Positions 1-8,489 of a stretch of 23,595 bases of DNA are shown one piece after another. Each line of letters begins with the position of its first letter. Positions within the stretch are counted from its first letter, which is position 1. Under the pieces are notes generated by a model that saw only the letters and a list, made by a program, of their open reading frames with translations, made no database searches and was not told the DNA's origin. Source of the DNA: DATKEG01 sp035544515 (GTDB taxonomy: Bacteria > Acidobacteriota > Vicinamibacteria > Fen-336); the NCBI GenBank assembly GCA_035544515.1, contig DATKEG010000266.1, positions 1-23,595 of the forward strand. The letters are read 5' to 3'. The position numbers and the translations under genes were made by a program.

Positions 1-439
1 CGGGCGGCGACGAAGGCGCGGCCGCGGCGGGGGGCGCAGGGAGGGCCGCGCCCGCGAGCAGCCCACGCAGCTCCGCGCGCTCGAGCTCGAGGTCGTGCGC
101 CTCGGCGCGGTCACGCGCCGCCCGCTCCACCGCGTCGCGCAACGCGGTGGCGCCGGCGAAGAGCGGGTCGAAGAGCGCCGGGGCGAGCGGCAGGCCGCCC
201 TGGGCGATGCACGCGAACACGTCTTCGAGCTCGTGGACGTAGTCCTTGATGCCCGTGAACCCCATCATGCCGCTGTTCCCCTTGAGGGTGTGCAGCGGTC
301 CCAGCACGGAGGAGACGACCTCGGCGTCGAAGCCGTCCCGCTCCAGGGCCAGGAGGCAATGGTCGAGGGCCTCGAGGTGCGCGCGCGCGTCCTCCAGGTA
401 GATGCCCAGCAGCTCCGGGGAAACCTGGAAGTCGCTCAT
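1..439 (-). CDS. cheA: CheA-like chemotaxis histidine kinase, N-terminal part (cut by window edge)
   Basis: Translating the minus strand from the ATG at 439 gives a protein opening MSDFQVSPEL and carrying an HPt phosphotransfer domain. The motif LHTLKGNSGMMGF places the phospho-accepting histidine at residue 50. After about residue 120 the sequence becomes Ala/Pro-rich, as in the linker between the P1 and P2/P3 domains of CheA. Only about 146 residues lie in the window, so the dimerisation, ATPase and CheW-like domains are not seen. CheA kinases pass phosphate from a kinase domain to this histidine and then to a response regulator, and the gene follows a CheY-like regulator by 28 nt on the same strand. 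A PilL/ChpA-type hybrid kinase is possible. No clear Shine-Dalgarno sequence precedes the start. Confidence 0.85.
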   Translation of the reverse strand, partial: MSDFQVSPELLGIYLEDARAHLEALDHCLLALERDGFDAEVVSSVLGPLHTLKGNSGMMGFTGIKDYVHELEDVFACIAQGGLPLAPALFDPLFAGATALRDAVERAARDRAEAHDLELERAELRGLLAGAALPAPPAAAAPSSPP

Positions 440-467
440 GCGCAGCGAACGCCGGACATCCGGCGGC

Positions 468-845
468 TCAACTGTCGGCCGTGATCTTCTCGATGAGCCC
501 GTGCAGCTCCGAGGCCTGGAAGGGCTTCTTGACGTAGCCCTTGGCGCCCATCTTCAGGCCGCGGATGGTGTCCTCTTCCTTGCCTTCGGTGGAGATGATG
601 ATGACCGGGATCTGCTGGAAGGCCGGCTCCTTCTGCACGCGCTGCAGGAACTCCAACCCGTTCATCACCGGCATGTTGATGTCGAGGAGGATGAGGTCGA
701 TGCCCTCCTCCTGGGCCAGCTTGTCGAGCGCCTCGAGCCCGTTCATCGCGCTCACGAGCTTGCAGTTCTTGTAGCGGGAGAGGAAGAGCTTGTACATCTG
801 GTGGATCAGAGCCGAGTCATCGACCGCGAGGATCTTCCTCAGCAT
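468..845 (-). CDS. CheY-like single-domain response regulator
   Basis: A 125-residue receiver domain with no output domain. Visible marks are the acidic pair D9-D10 in ILAVDD, the phosphorylated aspartate D55 in LILLDINMP, the switch Ser/Thr at 85-86 (IISTEG) and the conserved lysine K107 in VKKPF. This is the full length of a CheY-type protein. The start at 845 is preceded by GGAGGAGAGGA, a strong ribosome binding site. The gene leads an operon whose next gene is the CheA-like kinase, which is probably its phosphodonor. It should act in the cytoplasm, relaying phosphate to a motor, pilus apparatus or adaptor. CheY and PilH-type regulators cannot be told apart from the sequence alone. Confidence 0.93.
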   Translation of the reverse strand: MLRKILAVDDSALIHQMYKLFLSRYKNCKLVSAMNGLEALDKLAQEEGIDLILLDINMPVMNGLEFLQRVQKEPAFQQIPVIIISTEGKEEDTIRGLKMGAKGYVKKPFQASELHGLIEKITADS

Positions 846-873
846 TCCTCTCCTCCGACGCCGACCGCGGGAA

Positions 874-902
874 GTTCTACCATTGATACCCGCGGCGTTC
901 AA
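874..902 (-). promoter_or_regulatory. Sigma70-type promoter for the response regulator/cheA operon
   Basis: On the minus strand TTGAAC (902-897) and TAGAAC (879-874) are separated by exactly 17 bp. Transcription would start near 867, giving a leader of about 20 nt that holds the strong ribosome binding site of the gene starting at 845. Inferred from pattern only. Confidence 0.55.
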
Positions 903-981
903 CCCTCCCTCCTGCCGCGCTTTACCGGCAGAAGCCGCCTCCGCGCCACAGCCCTTGAGTCCGGGCCCGGAGGAGGGCAGG

Positions 982-2088
982 ATGGAGGAGATGGAGCATC
1001 GTCCGCCCAGGCGCCGCGCCCGCTGGCTCCGCACCGGCCTCACGCCACGGCAGGAGCGGTCGTTCAACTGGCTGGCGCGCCTGATGGTGATCGGCATGAT
1101 GGGGGCCTGGACCGCCGCCGTCATGCGCGCCTACGCCCCGCGGTCCACGGAGGCCGCCCCCCCGCCCAGTCCCGTGCGCGCGATGGGCTCCTCGCTCCTC
1201 GACCCGCGGGCGCGCACGGCGCCCTATCTCTCGGACCAGCTGGTCAACCCGCTGCGCGGGGAGAGCGGCAAGCTGCGCGCGGCGTTTCGCACGCCGGGCC
1301 AGTCCCTGACCGGCGCCGAGCCCGCGGGGGAGGTGGCGGCGCATTTCGAGGGCGAGGACGGTGAGAGCGTCGTCTCGCCCGGCCTCACCGCGCCCTCCGC
1401 TCCCGGCATCTACAAGCTGGCGGTGGAGGTGGGAAAGGCCACGCAGGCCATCGACGACCTCCGGGTGATCACGCTCGTCCCCTTCGCGGAGAAGAAGAAC
1501 GACCGCATCGGCCTCTACTACCTCGGCCGCTGGCCCTACGAGAAGGGAGGCCGGCCGCGCTCGCCCGCCTATGCCAACCCGTCGGGGTTCGTGGAGGTCA
1601 CGCGCGAGAACCGCCACACGCCGGTGTCCGAGCACTTCCGGCTGGGGGACTTCCTGACCAAGGGCCAGCTCGACGTCTGGCCCAAATACATGCTGCTGGA
1701 CCCGCGGCTGCTCGACAAGCTCGAGCTGACGATCGCCGAGCTCGAGTCGCGCGGGGTGGACGTGCGGCACATGCAGGTGATGAGCGGCTTCCGCACGCCG
1801 GCCTACAACGAGTCGGGCGGCAACACGGCCGGCCGCGGCGAGCTCAGCCGCCACCTGTACGGGGACGCCGCCGACGTGTTCGTGGACAACGACCGCGACG
1901 GCGTCATGGACGACATCAACCGCGACGGCCGGGTGGACACGAAGGACGCGGAGACCATCGCGGACGCGGTGCTGAAGGTCGAGGCGCGCCACCCGGCCCT
2001 CATCGGCGGCATCGGCATCTACAAGGCCTGCTGCGGGCACGGCCCGTTCACGCACGTGGACGTGCGCGGCTATCGGGCCCGCTGGTGA
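982..2088 (+). CDS. Membrane-anchored M15-family peptidase with calcium-loop-like insert
   Basis: A 368-residue protein. The start at 982 is chosen because GGAGGAGGGCAGG lies just upstream and the basic N-terminus leads into one hydrophobic segment (about residues 31-50), so the rest should lie in the periplasm. The C-terminal third looks like a peptidase M15 zinc fold: a GFRTPAYN motif, SRHLYGDAAD with H291 and D298, and a closing THVDVRG with H358. These match the SxHxxGxAxD and HxD patterns of zinc-dependent D-Ala-D-Ala carboxypeptidases. Between the two halves of the site (residues about 302-322) is an Asp-rich stretch, DNDRDGVMDD then NRDGRVDTKDAE, resembling paired calcium-binding loops. 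The family cleaves or edits peptidoglycan peptides. The exact substrate is unknown. Confidence 0.82.
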   Translation: MEEMEHRPPRRRARWLRTGLTPRQERSFNWLARLMVIGMMGAWTAAVMRAYAPRSTEAAPPPSPVRAMGSSLLDPRARTAPYLSDQLVNPLRGESGKLRAAFRTPGQSLTGAEPAGEVAAHFEGEDGESVVSPGLTAPSAPGIYKLAVEVGKATQAIDDLRVITLVPFAEKKNDRIGLYYLGRWPYEKGGRPRSPAYANPSGFVEVTRENRHTPVSEHFRLGDFLTKGQLDVWPKYMLLDPRLLDKLELTIAELESRGVDVRHMQVMSGFRTPAYNESGGNTAGRGELSRHLYGDAADVFVDNDRDGVMDDINRDGRVDTKDAETIADAVLKVEARHPALIGGIGIYKACCGHGPFTHVDVRGYRARW

Positions 2089-2107
2089 GACAACAAAGGA
2101 GGCGGCC

Positions 2108-2602
2108 GTGACGACGACGACGACGACGGTGGCGAGGTGCCCGGAGTGCAACAGCGAACGGCCCGACATGTCGCGCGTGTGCGACGCTTGCGGGGCGCCC
2201 CCCGCCGGCTCCGAGCTGCGCGGAGCCAGCCCCCTGGAAGGCGTGCGGGCGGCGGACATCGAGCCCTACGTCGCGCTGCGCTACATCGCGCGGCTGTTCA
2301 AGGTCCTGGCCGTGTTGATCCTGTTCATGCTGCTGGGCGAGGTCGTGCTGGGCCTGCTCATCGACGGCCGCGCCGCCCTGACCACGCTGCTGGGCGAGGC
2401 CACGCGGCTGCTCGTGCTCGCGGGCATGCTGTGGGCGGCGGGCGACATCGCCGTGCTGATGATCGACGCCGGCCACGACCTGCGCGTGGCCCGCATCCTG
2501 CTCGGGCGCATCAACGCGCGGCAGCACCAGGAGACGCTGCCGCCGCGCGAAGAGATCCGCCGCGAGCCGGCCACGGCGGAAGCCCCGCGCCGGATGCCCT
2601 GA
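2108..2602 (+). CDS. Zinc-ribbon membrane protein of unknown function
   Basis: A 164-residue protein beginning at GTG 2108, preceded by AAAGGAGG at the right spacing. Residues 2-7 are a run of threonines encoded by six ACG repeats. A small zinc ribbon follows, with C11-x2-C14 and C25-x2-C28 (CPEC...CDAC). Two hydrophobic segments at about 63-85 and 100-120 make it a membrane protein. The charged tail (about 124-164) is rich in Arg, Glu and Pro. It follows the M15 peptidase by 19 nt, so the two are probably co-transcribed. No function is recognised. The zinc ribbon may be structural or may bind a partner. Confidence 0.8.
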   Translation: MTTTTTTVARCPECNSERPDMSRVCDACGAPPAGSELRGASPLEGVRAADIEPYVALRYIARLFKVLAVLILFMLLGEVVLGLLIDGRAALTTLLGEATRLLVLAGMLWAAGDIAVLMIDAGHDLRVARILLGRINARQHQETLPPREEIRREPATAEAPRRMP

Positions 2603-2698
2603 GCGACGGTGAGCGCCCCCCTCGCCGGCCTCGACGCCGGCGTCACGTTCCCGACGGGTGCGGCCCGCGTGGCCATGCCGGCGCCGGCGTAGTCCGCC

Positions 2699-3169
2699 AT
2701 GTTCGAATCGCGTGAGCGGCTGGCCGGCGACCTCAAGACGCTGCTCGAGGCCCTCCGCCGGCAGACGGACGCCCGGTACGTGTGCGTGCTGGAGCCGGCC
2801 GGCGTGCTGTTCGAGTCTCCGGACCCCGACGAGGACGGAGCCGACGCCGCGCTGCGCGCGTTCCTGGAACGGACCCGAAAGCAGGTCTTCGGCATCCCCG
2901 CGGCCATGGCCGGTGAGGCCCCGATGGAGGACGCGTTCGAGACCTGGCCGGGCGACGAGTTCCTGCTCGCCTTCATCAACGGGCGGGTGGCCGTGGTCGC
3001 GGCCTGCCCCGACGCCGAGCGCGCGAAGGAGGACGCGTTCGACGTGCTCAAGCTGATGGCGGACCGGCTGCTGCGCTACGACTCGAAGTACCGACTCGAC
3101 GAGAAGGGCCGGGGCCTGTTCCTGGGCCGCGCGCGCCTCGACGTCATCGCCGTGGGCGGGACGGGCTGA
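2699..3169 (+). CDS. Small unknown protein, possibly roadblock/GAF-like
   Basis: A 156-residue soluble protein. An in-frame TAG at 2690-2692 forces the start to be at or after ATG 2699. The alternation of short hydrophobic strands and amphipathic helices (YVCVLEPAGVLFES, later FLLAFINGRVAVVAACPDAE) recalls the small profilin-like fold of roadblock/LC7 or GAF-type sensors, but no defining motif is visible and this is only an impression. It lies 96 nt after the zinc-ribbon gene and 111 nt before lepA, all on one strand. No signal peptide or membrane segment is present. Codon use matches its neighbours, which supports real coding. Confidence 0.68.
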   Translation: MFESRERLAGDLKTLLEALRRQTDARYVCVLEPAGVLFESPDPDEDGADAALRAFLERTRKQVFGIPAAMAGEAPMEDAFETWPGDEFLLAFINGRVAVVAACPDAERAKEDAFDVLKLMADRLLRYDSKYRLDEKGRGLFLGRARLDVIAVGGTG

Positions 3170-3176
3170 ACGGATT

Positions 3177-3216
3177 CTCCGCACAGACGCGGAGGACGAA
3201 CGGAGAGGACGCTTCT
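3177..3216 (+). repeat. Degenerate CGCRGAG-type purine-rich repeat
   Basis: The intergenic DNA just before lepA contains CGCACAGACGCGGAGGACG followed by an ACGGAGAGGACG unit. These resemble the tandem 9-10 bp units (core CGCAGAG) around the GxxExxY gene. CTCCGC and GCGGAG can also fold back on each other across ACAGAC. Divergent copy; assignment by similarity only. Confidence 0.4.
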
Positions 3217-3254
3217 GTGGGTTTTCCGTTCGGAGGAGGGACCTCGATCCGCGG

Positions 3255-3260
3255 TAGAAT
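3255..3260 (+). promoter_or_regulatory. Possible -10 element of lepA
   Basis: TAGAAT lies 20 bp before the lepA start codon. No convincing -35 hexamer is found 16-18 bp upstream and no Shine-Dalgarno sequence separates it from the ATG. Weak assignment. Confidence 0.3.
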
Positions 3261-3280
3261 GGACGGTTTTCCGGCTTCCG

Positions 3281-5071
<1,791 letters not shown>

Positions 5072-5157
5072 GCCGCCGACCGACGGGCTTCTTCCGTTGA
5101 GGGGTGGCTCCCGCCGGGAGGTCGCATCCTTCAACTGGCGGTTGAGCCCGACTGCGC

Positions 5158-5163
5158 TACAAT
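5158..5163 (+). promoter_or_regulatory. Possible -10 element giving a nearly leaderless lepB transcript
   Basis: TACAAT ends 9 bp before the lepB ATG, the arrangement seen for leaderless messages in several bacterial phyla. TTGAGC at 5142-5147 is too close (10 bp) to be a normal -35. No Shine-Dalgarno sequence lies between TACAAT and the start. Inference. Confidence 0.35.
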
Positions 5164-5172
5164 AGCGTCCGC

Positions 5173-5892
5173 ATGGCGTCGGCCGACCCCTCCTTGACGG
5201 CTCCCGCGGACGGCTTCAAGAAGTCCGTCCCCCGCGAATACCTTGAATCCGTGGTGGTTGCGATCATCCTCGCCCTCTTCATCCGCACGTTCGTCGTGCA
5301 GGCCTTCAAGATCCCCACGGGGTCCATGGAGGAGAACCTGCTCATCGGGGACCACCTGCTCGTCAACAAGATGGTCTACTCGCCCTCCCTGAGCGCCCTG
5401 GAGGACAGCCTCCTGCCCAAGAAGGCCATCGAGCGCGGGCACGTGATCGTGTTCAAGTACCCCGACGACCCCACCCGCGACTTCATCAAGCGCGTCGTCG
5501 GCCTGCCCGGCGAGACGATCGAGATCAAGAACAAGGTCGTGTACGTGGATGGACGGCCGCTCGACGAGCCGTACGTTCATTTCCTGGAGCCTCCCCTGTC
5601 GCCGGACGACCCCGAATACGGCTTCAGCAGCGACGAACGGTTCAAATGGGGCCCGGAGGTGGTGCCGGCGGACCACCTCTTCGTGCTCGGCGACAACCGC
5701 GACAACAGCCGCGACAGCCGGTTCTGGGGCTTCCTGCCCGCCGACCGGGTGAAGGGCCGCGCTCTCATCGTCTACTGGTCGTACGAGGCGTCGCGCGAGG
5801 AGTACCACCGGACCGGCTGGGAATGGGTCAAGGACACCATCGCGGCCTTCGGCAAGACGCGCTGGAGCCGGTTCTTGCACGTGATCCGCTGA
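5173..5892 (+). CDS. lepB: Signal peptidase I
   Basis: A 239-residue S26 serine peptidase that cleaves signal peptides from exported preproteins at the outer face of the inner membrane. One membrane segment spans roughly residues 25-43. The catalytic serine is S51 in PTGSMEENL, and the general-base lysine is K106 in RDFIKRVVGLPGE. The late box GDNRDNSRDSRFWGF (box E) is intact. The protein is complete and of normal length. It follows lepA by about 100 nt and precedes a DUF4845-like membrane protein by 16 nt. The start at 5173 has no clear ribosome binding site, which fits the short-leader promoter proposed just upstream. Confidence 0.98.
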   Translation: MASADPSLTAPADGFKKSVPREYLESVVVAIILALFIRTFVVQAFKIPTGSMEENLLIGDHLLVNKMVYSPSLSALEDSLLPKKAIERGHVIVFKYPDDPTRDFIKRVVGLPGETIEIKNKVVYVDGRPLDEPYVHFLEPPLSPDDPEYGFSSDERFKWGPEVVPADHLFVLGDNRDNSRDSRFWGFLPADRVKGRALIVYWSYEASREEYHRTGWEWVKDTIAAFGKTRWSRFLHVIR

Positions 5893-5908
5893 AGCGCCGG
5901 GAGGAGAG

Positions 5909-6283
5909 ATGGCGATGAGTAGCGAACGAGGCGAGGGGAAGCTGGGGAGCCTGTTCGGGCTGGCCTTCTTCGCCGCCGCGGCCCTGGCCGTGTGGAACGT
6001 GGCTCCCGTCTACATCGACAACTTCGCCCTCAAGGACAAGATGAACGAGGTGGCGCGCGCGCCGCGCGGCACCAACTCGGACGACAAGATCCTCGACAAC
6101 ATCATGCGCTACGTGCGCGAGGAGCGGATGGACGGGTTCGTCCCGCGCGCCGCGTTCAAGATCTCCACGCTGGAGACCAGCCGCCGCATCACCGTGGCGT
6201 ACGAGCGCGAGGCGCAGATCCTGCCCGGGTGGGAACACACGTTCAACTTCGACAACCAGGTGGACCAGCCGCTGATTTATTGA
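5909..6283 (+). CDS. DUF4845-like small membrane protein
   Basis: A 124-residue protein with a single N-terminal membrane segment (about residues 13-31, LFGLAFFAAAALAVWNVAP) and a soluble C-terminal domain predicted outside. The sequence VAPVYIDNFALKDKMNEV and the position directly after lepA-lepB fit the DUF4845 family, often found after signal peptidase I. No enzymatic motif is visible. GGAGGAG at 5900-5906 lies only 2 nt before ATG 5909 but 8 nt before a second in-frame ATG at 5915, so the true start may be 5915 (MSSERGEG). It ends the lep block and is followed by strong hairpins. Confidence 0.78.
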   Translation: MAMSSERGEGKLGSLFGLAFFAAAALAVWNVAPVYIDNFALKDKMNEVARAPRGTNSDDKILDNIMRYVREERMDGFVPRAAFKISTLETSRRITVAYEREAQILPGWEHTFNFDNQVDQPLIY

Positions 6284-6291
6284 CCAATGTA

Positions 6292-6315
6292 GGGGGGACC
6301 GATGCCGGTCCCCCC
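6292..6315. terminator. Strong hairpin between convergent genes
   Basis: GGGGGGACC and GGTCCCCCC form a perfect 9-bp stem around the loop GATGCC, 8 nt after the DUF4845-like stop codon. No T-run follows on either strand, so it is a terminator-like or 3'-end-protecting hairpin rather than a textbook intrinsic terminator. Confidence 0.5.
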
Positions 6316-6345
6316 CACGCGCTTCGCGCTCCCCCCCAGCCGCTC

Positions 6346-6368
6346 GGCGCCGGAGTGAATCCGGCGCC
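6346..6368. terminator. Second strong hairpin between convergent genes
   Basis: GGCGCCGGA and TCCGGCGCC pair perfectly over 9 bp around GTGAA. It lies between the first hairpin and the 3' end of the minus-strand cyclodeaminase gene. No U-tract. It may serve as a bidirectional 3'-end structure. Confidence 0.4.
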
Positions 6369-6473
6369 TCGCTTCTCGTCCTTGCTGCTGAGGGGCTCAA
6401 CCATCGTCAGTCCCAGCGCGCTCGCTGCTTGTGGTTCGGCGGCCGGTCCCACCGCCGGGATGGCGTGCGTGGT

Positions 6474-7079
6474 TCAGCCGATGGCCAGTCCCAGCGCGGC
6501 GACCGACGCGCGGGCCTCGCTCACCACCGCGGCCAGCTCCGCGAGGGTCGAGGCGTCGGGTTGCGGGCCCAGGTTGATGCGGACGTTCTCTACCGCGCCG
6601 AGCAGCCCGGCCCAGGCCAGGGCACCGGCGGTGCGCGCGTCGCTCAGGGCGTTGGGGTTGCCGTGGGTGGCCGCCTCGACCGAGGCCCGCATCACCTCGA
6701 GGCAGGTCCGCGCCGTCTCGCGCGGTACCTCCGTGGCGCACGCCATGGCCCGTGAGACCGCCCCCTTGCGCGCGGCTTTCTCCTCCTCCGTCGTCCGCGG
6801 CAGCCGGTACGCGGCGACCACCGCGTCGTAGGCGGCGCTGTCGTCGTCGACCAGCCGCCGCAGCCGCTCTCCGGCCTCCCGCATGCGCTTCCCCGCGGCG
6901 TCGAGCTGCTCGCGCTCGGCCGCGGCGCCGGAACGGGTCCTGTCCAGGGCGCACACCATGGCCAGCAGCGACGCGGCGAGCGCGCCGGCGAGCGCGGACG
7001 CGGACCCCCCGCCGGGGGTCGGCTCCGCGGACGCGAACCGGTCCAGCAGCTCCCGTGCGGGGAGGTCCAGCAGCGACAT
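6474..7079 (-). CDS. Cyclodeaminase/cyclohydrolase (FTCD_C) family protein
   Basis: A 201-residue, mostly helical protein whose N-terminus carries the signature PTPGGGSASALAGALAASL (from residue 20). This is typical of the formiminotransferase-cyclodeaminase C-terminal family, which includes stand-alone FchA. These enzymes convert formimino- or methenyl-tetrahydrofolate, feeding one-carbon units or histidine breakdown. Length is normal for the single-domain form. It starts 4 nt after the acyl-CoA dehydrogenase stop codon, so the two share a transcript. The pairing suggests amino-acid catabolism, but no hut or folate gene is in view to confirm the substrate. Confidence 0.85.
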   Translation of the reverse strand: MSLLDLPARELLDRFASAEPTPGGGSASALAGALAASLLAMVCALDRTRSGAAAEREQLDAAGKRMREAGERLRRLVDDDSAAYDAVVAAYRLPRTTEEEKAARKGAVSRAMACATEVPRETARTCLEVMRASVEAATHGNPNALSDARTAGALAWAGLLGAVENVRINLGPQPDASTLAELAAVVSEARASVAALGLAIG

Positions 7080-7083
7080 CCGC

Positions 7084-8259
7084 CTAGAGCCTTCCCAGGA
7101 GCTGCTTGGCGATCACGAGCAGCTGCATGTTCGACGTGCCCTCGTAGATCTGCCCCACCTTCTGGTCGCGGAAGTACTTCTCCACGGGGTACTCGCGGCT
7201 GAAGCCGTACCCGCCGTAGATCTCGACCACCTTGGACGTGACGTGCTCGGCCGCGCGCGAGGCGAAGAGCTTGGCCATGGCCGCCTCCTTGATGAAGGGG
7301 GCGCCGGTGTCGCGCAGGCGCGCCGCGTTGTAGGTGAGCAGGCGGGAGGCCTCGATCTCGGTGGCCAGCTCGGAGAGCAGGAACTGCACGCCCTGGAAAT
7401 CGGCGATCGGCCTGCCGAACTGGTGCCGCTCCTGTGCGTAGCGGAGCCCGTGCTCGAAGGAGCCCTGGGCCACGCCGACCATCTGCGCACCGATGCCGAT
7501 GCGGCCCTCGTTGAGGGTCTCGATCGCGATCTTGTAGCCCTTTCCCACCTCGCCGAGCACGTTGTCGCGCGGCACGGGGCACCCTTCGAGGATCAGCTCG
7601 CAGGTGGACGAGGCGCGGATGCCGAGCTTGTCCTCCTTCCGGCCGACCTGGAAGCCGGGAAAGGTCCGCTCGACCACGAACGCGGAGATCCCCTTGTAGC
7701 CTCGGGCGGGGTCGACCGTCGCCATGACGATGAACAGCTCGGCCTCCGCGGCGTTCGTGATCCACAGCTTGCGGCCGGTGAGCTCGAAATGGTCGCCCTT
7801 GTCCACGGCCCGGCAGGTGAGGGCGAAGGCGTCGGAACCGGATCCGGCCTCGGAGAGCGCGTTGGCGCCCACCCACCCCGACGACAGGCGGGGGAAGTAC
7901 CGAGCCTGCAGGTCCGGCGAGCCGTAACGGAGCAGGCAGTTGTTCACGAGCGTGTTCTGGACGTCCACGAGCACGGCCAACGAGGCGTCCACGCGCGCCA
8001 GCTCCTCCACGGCGAGGGCGGACATGAAGAAGGTGGCCTCCGCGCCGCCGAAGCGCTCGGGGATCTCGACCCCCATGATGCCGAGGGCGAAGCATTTGTC
8101 GACGAGGGCGCGCGGGATCTTCGACTCCTCGTCCATCTGCCGGACGAGCGGCCGCACCTCACCTTCGGCGAACTGGCGCACCATGTCGCGGAAGAGGCGC
8201 TCGTCCTCGGAGATGTCCGTCAGGGGAAGGCTGCGGACCGGCGCGACCGTCTCGGTCAT
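7084..8259 (-). CDS. Acyl-CoA dehydrogenase, short/branched-chain type
   Basis: A complete 391-residue flavoprotein of the acyl-CoA dehydrogenase family. It oxidises acyl-CoA to 2-enoyl-CoA with FAD and passes electrons to ETF. Visible marks are ALSEAGSGSDA and LWITNAAEA (FAD/substrate region), the RQF-type contact YAQERHQFGRPI, and the catalytic glutamate E373 in QIYEGTSNMQ. The stretch LGIRASSTCELILEGCPVP resembles short/branched-chain dehydrogenases acting on isoleucine-derived acyl-CoA, but chain specificity cannot be fixed by eye. The start at 8259 has GAGGTGGG upstream. It is divergent from the arginine operon and is followed by the cyclodeaminase-like gene after 4 nt. Confidence 0.95.
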   Translation of the reverse strand: MTETVAPVRSLPLTDISEDERLFRDMVRQFAEGEVRPLVRQMDEESKIPRALVDKCFALGIMGVEIPERFGGAEATFFMSALAVEELARVDASLAVLVDVQNTLVNNCLLRYGSPDLQARYFPRLSSGWVGANALSEAGSGSDAFALTCRAVDKGDHFELTGRKLWITNAAEAELFIVMATVDPARGYKGISAFVVERTFPGFQVGRKEDKLGIRASSTCELILEGCPVPRDNVLGEVGKGYKIAIETLNEGRIGIGAQMVGVAQGSFEHGLRYAQERHQFGRPIADFQGVQFLLSELATEIEASRLLTYNAARLRDTGAPFIKEAAMAKLFASRAAEHVTSKVVEIYGGYGFSREYPVEKYFRDQKVGQIYEGTSNMQLLVIAKQLLGRL

Positions 8260-8334
8260 GAACCCACCTCGATGACGCCCCGACTATGCTAACGCCGAAG
8301 GCCGCCCGCGGCCGGGTGCCGCCACAGTTTCCCC

Positions 8335-8362
8335 TTGACACGCGCCGGCGACCGCGTATATT
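8335..8362 (+). promoter_or_regulatory. Near-consensus sigma70 promoter of the arginine operon
   Basis: TTGACA (8335-8340), a 16-bp spacer and TATATT (8357-8362) make the best promoter in the window. Transcription would begin near 8369-8370, only 4-5 nt before the leader-peptide ATG. The GAGG at 8365-8368 would then lie mostly outside the transcript and the leader would be translated almost leaderless. Confidence 0.8.
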
Positions 8363-8373
8363 TCGAGGTTACG

Positions 8374-8451
8374 ATGTTGGCGCGATCTGCCGTGCGATCC
8401 GAGGCCCGCGTGAGGCGAGTCCCGTGCCGCCGGCGGGTTGCCGTGGTCTAG
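8374..8451 (+). CDS. Arginine-rich leader peptide of the arg operon attenuator
   Basis: A 25-codon frame starts at ATG 8374 and ends with TAG 8449-8451. It reads MLARSAVRSE, then ARVRRVPCRR, then RVAVV. Eight of 25 codons encode arginine (positions 4, 8, 12, 14, 15, 19, 20, 21), using CGA three times and AGG once, although neighbouring genes strongly prefer CGC. The frame sits immediately after a near-consensus promoter, and an intrinsic terminator follows 30 nt after its stop, before argC. This is the layout of his/trp-type attenuators, with arginine as the sensed residue. Translation probably matters through ribosome position, not through the peptide product. Too short to prove coding by composition; the case rests on arginine density plus the flanking structures. 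Confidence 0.75.
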   Translation: MLARSAVRSEARVRRVPCRRRVAVV

Positions 8452-8489
8452 TCCCTCGTTCAAGGCAAACGGACCGAACGACCCGCTGG
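8430..8489 (+). promoter_or_regulatory. Putative antiterminator pairing of the arg attenuator
   Basis: CCGGCGGGTTG at 8430-8440, inside leader codons 19-23, can pair with CGACCCGCTGG at 8479-8489. This gives 11 pairs including two G-U, and it consumes most of the terminator's 5' arm. The two structures exclude each other. A ribosome at the leader stop codon would cover 8430-8440 and let the terminator form. A ribosome stalled at or before the AGG-CGA pair (8413-8418) would leave it free. CCCG at 8421-8424 can also pair with CGGG at 8434-8437, a possible protector hairpin. Confidence 0.6.

Noticed and set aside
2609..2692. 27-codon frame between the zinc-ribbon gene and the 2699 gene
   Set aside because: It starts with GTG and has good spacing to both genes, but nothing in it is recognisable and short open frames are expected by chance at this GC.
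6243..6452. Short minus-strand frame downstream of the cyclodeaminase gene
   Set aside because: It covers the two hairpins and the 3' end of the DUF4845-like gene. There is no conserved pattern except the echo ALGL, which is better explained by a small duplication.
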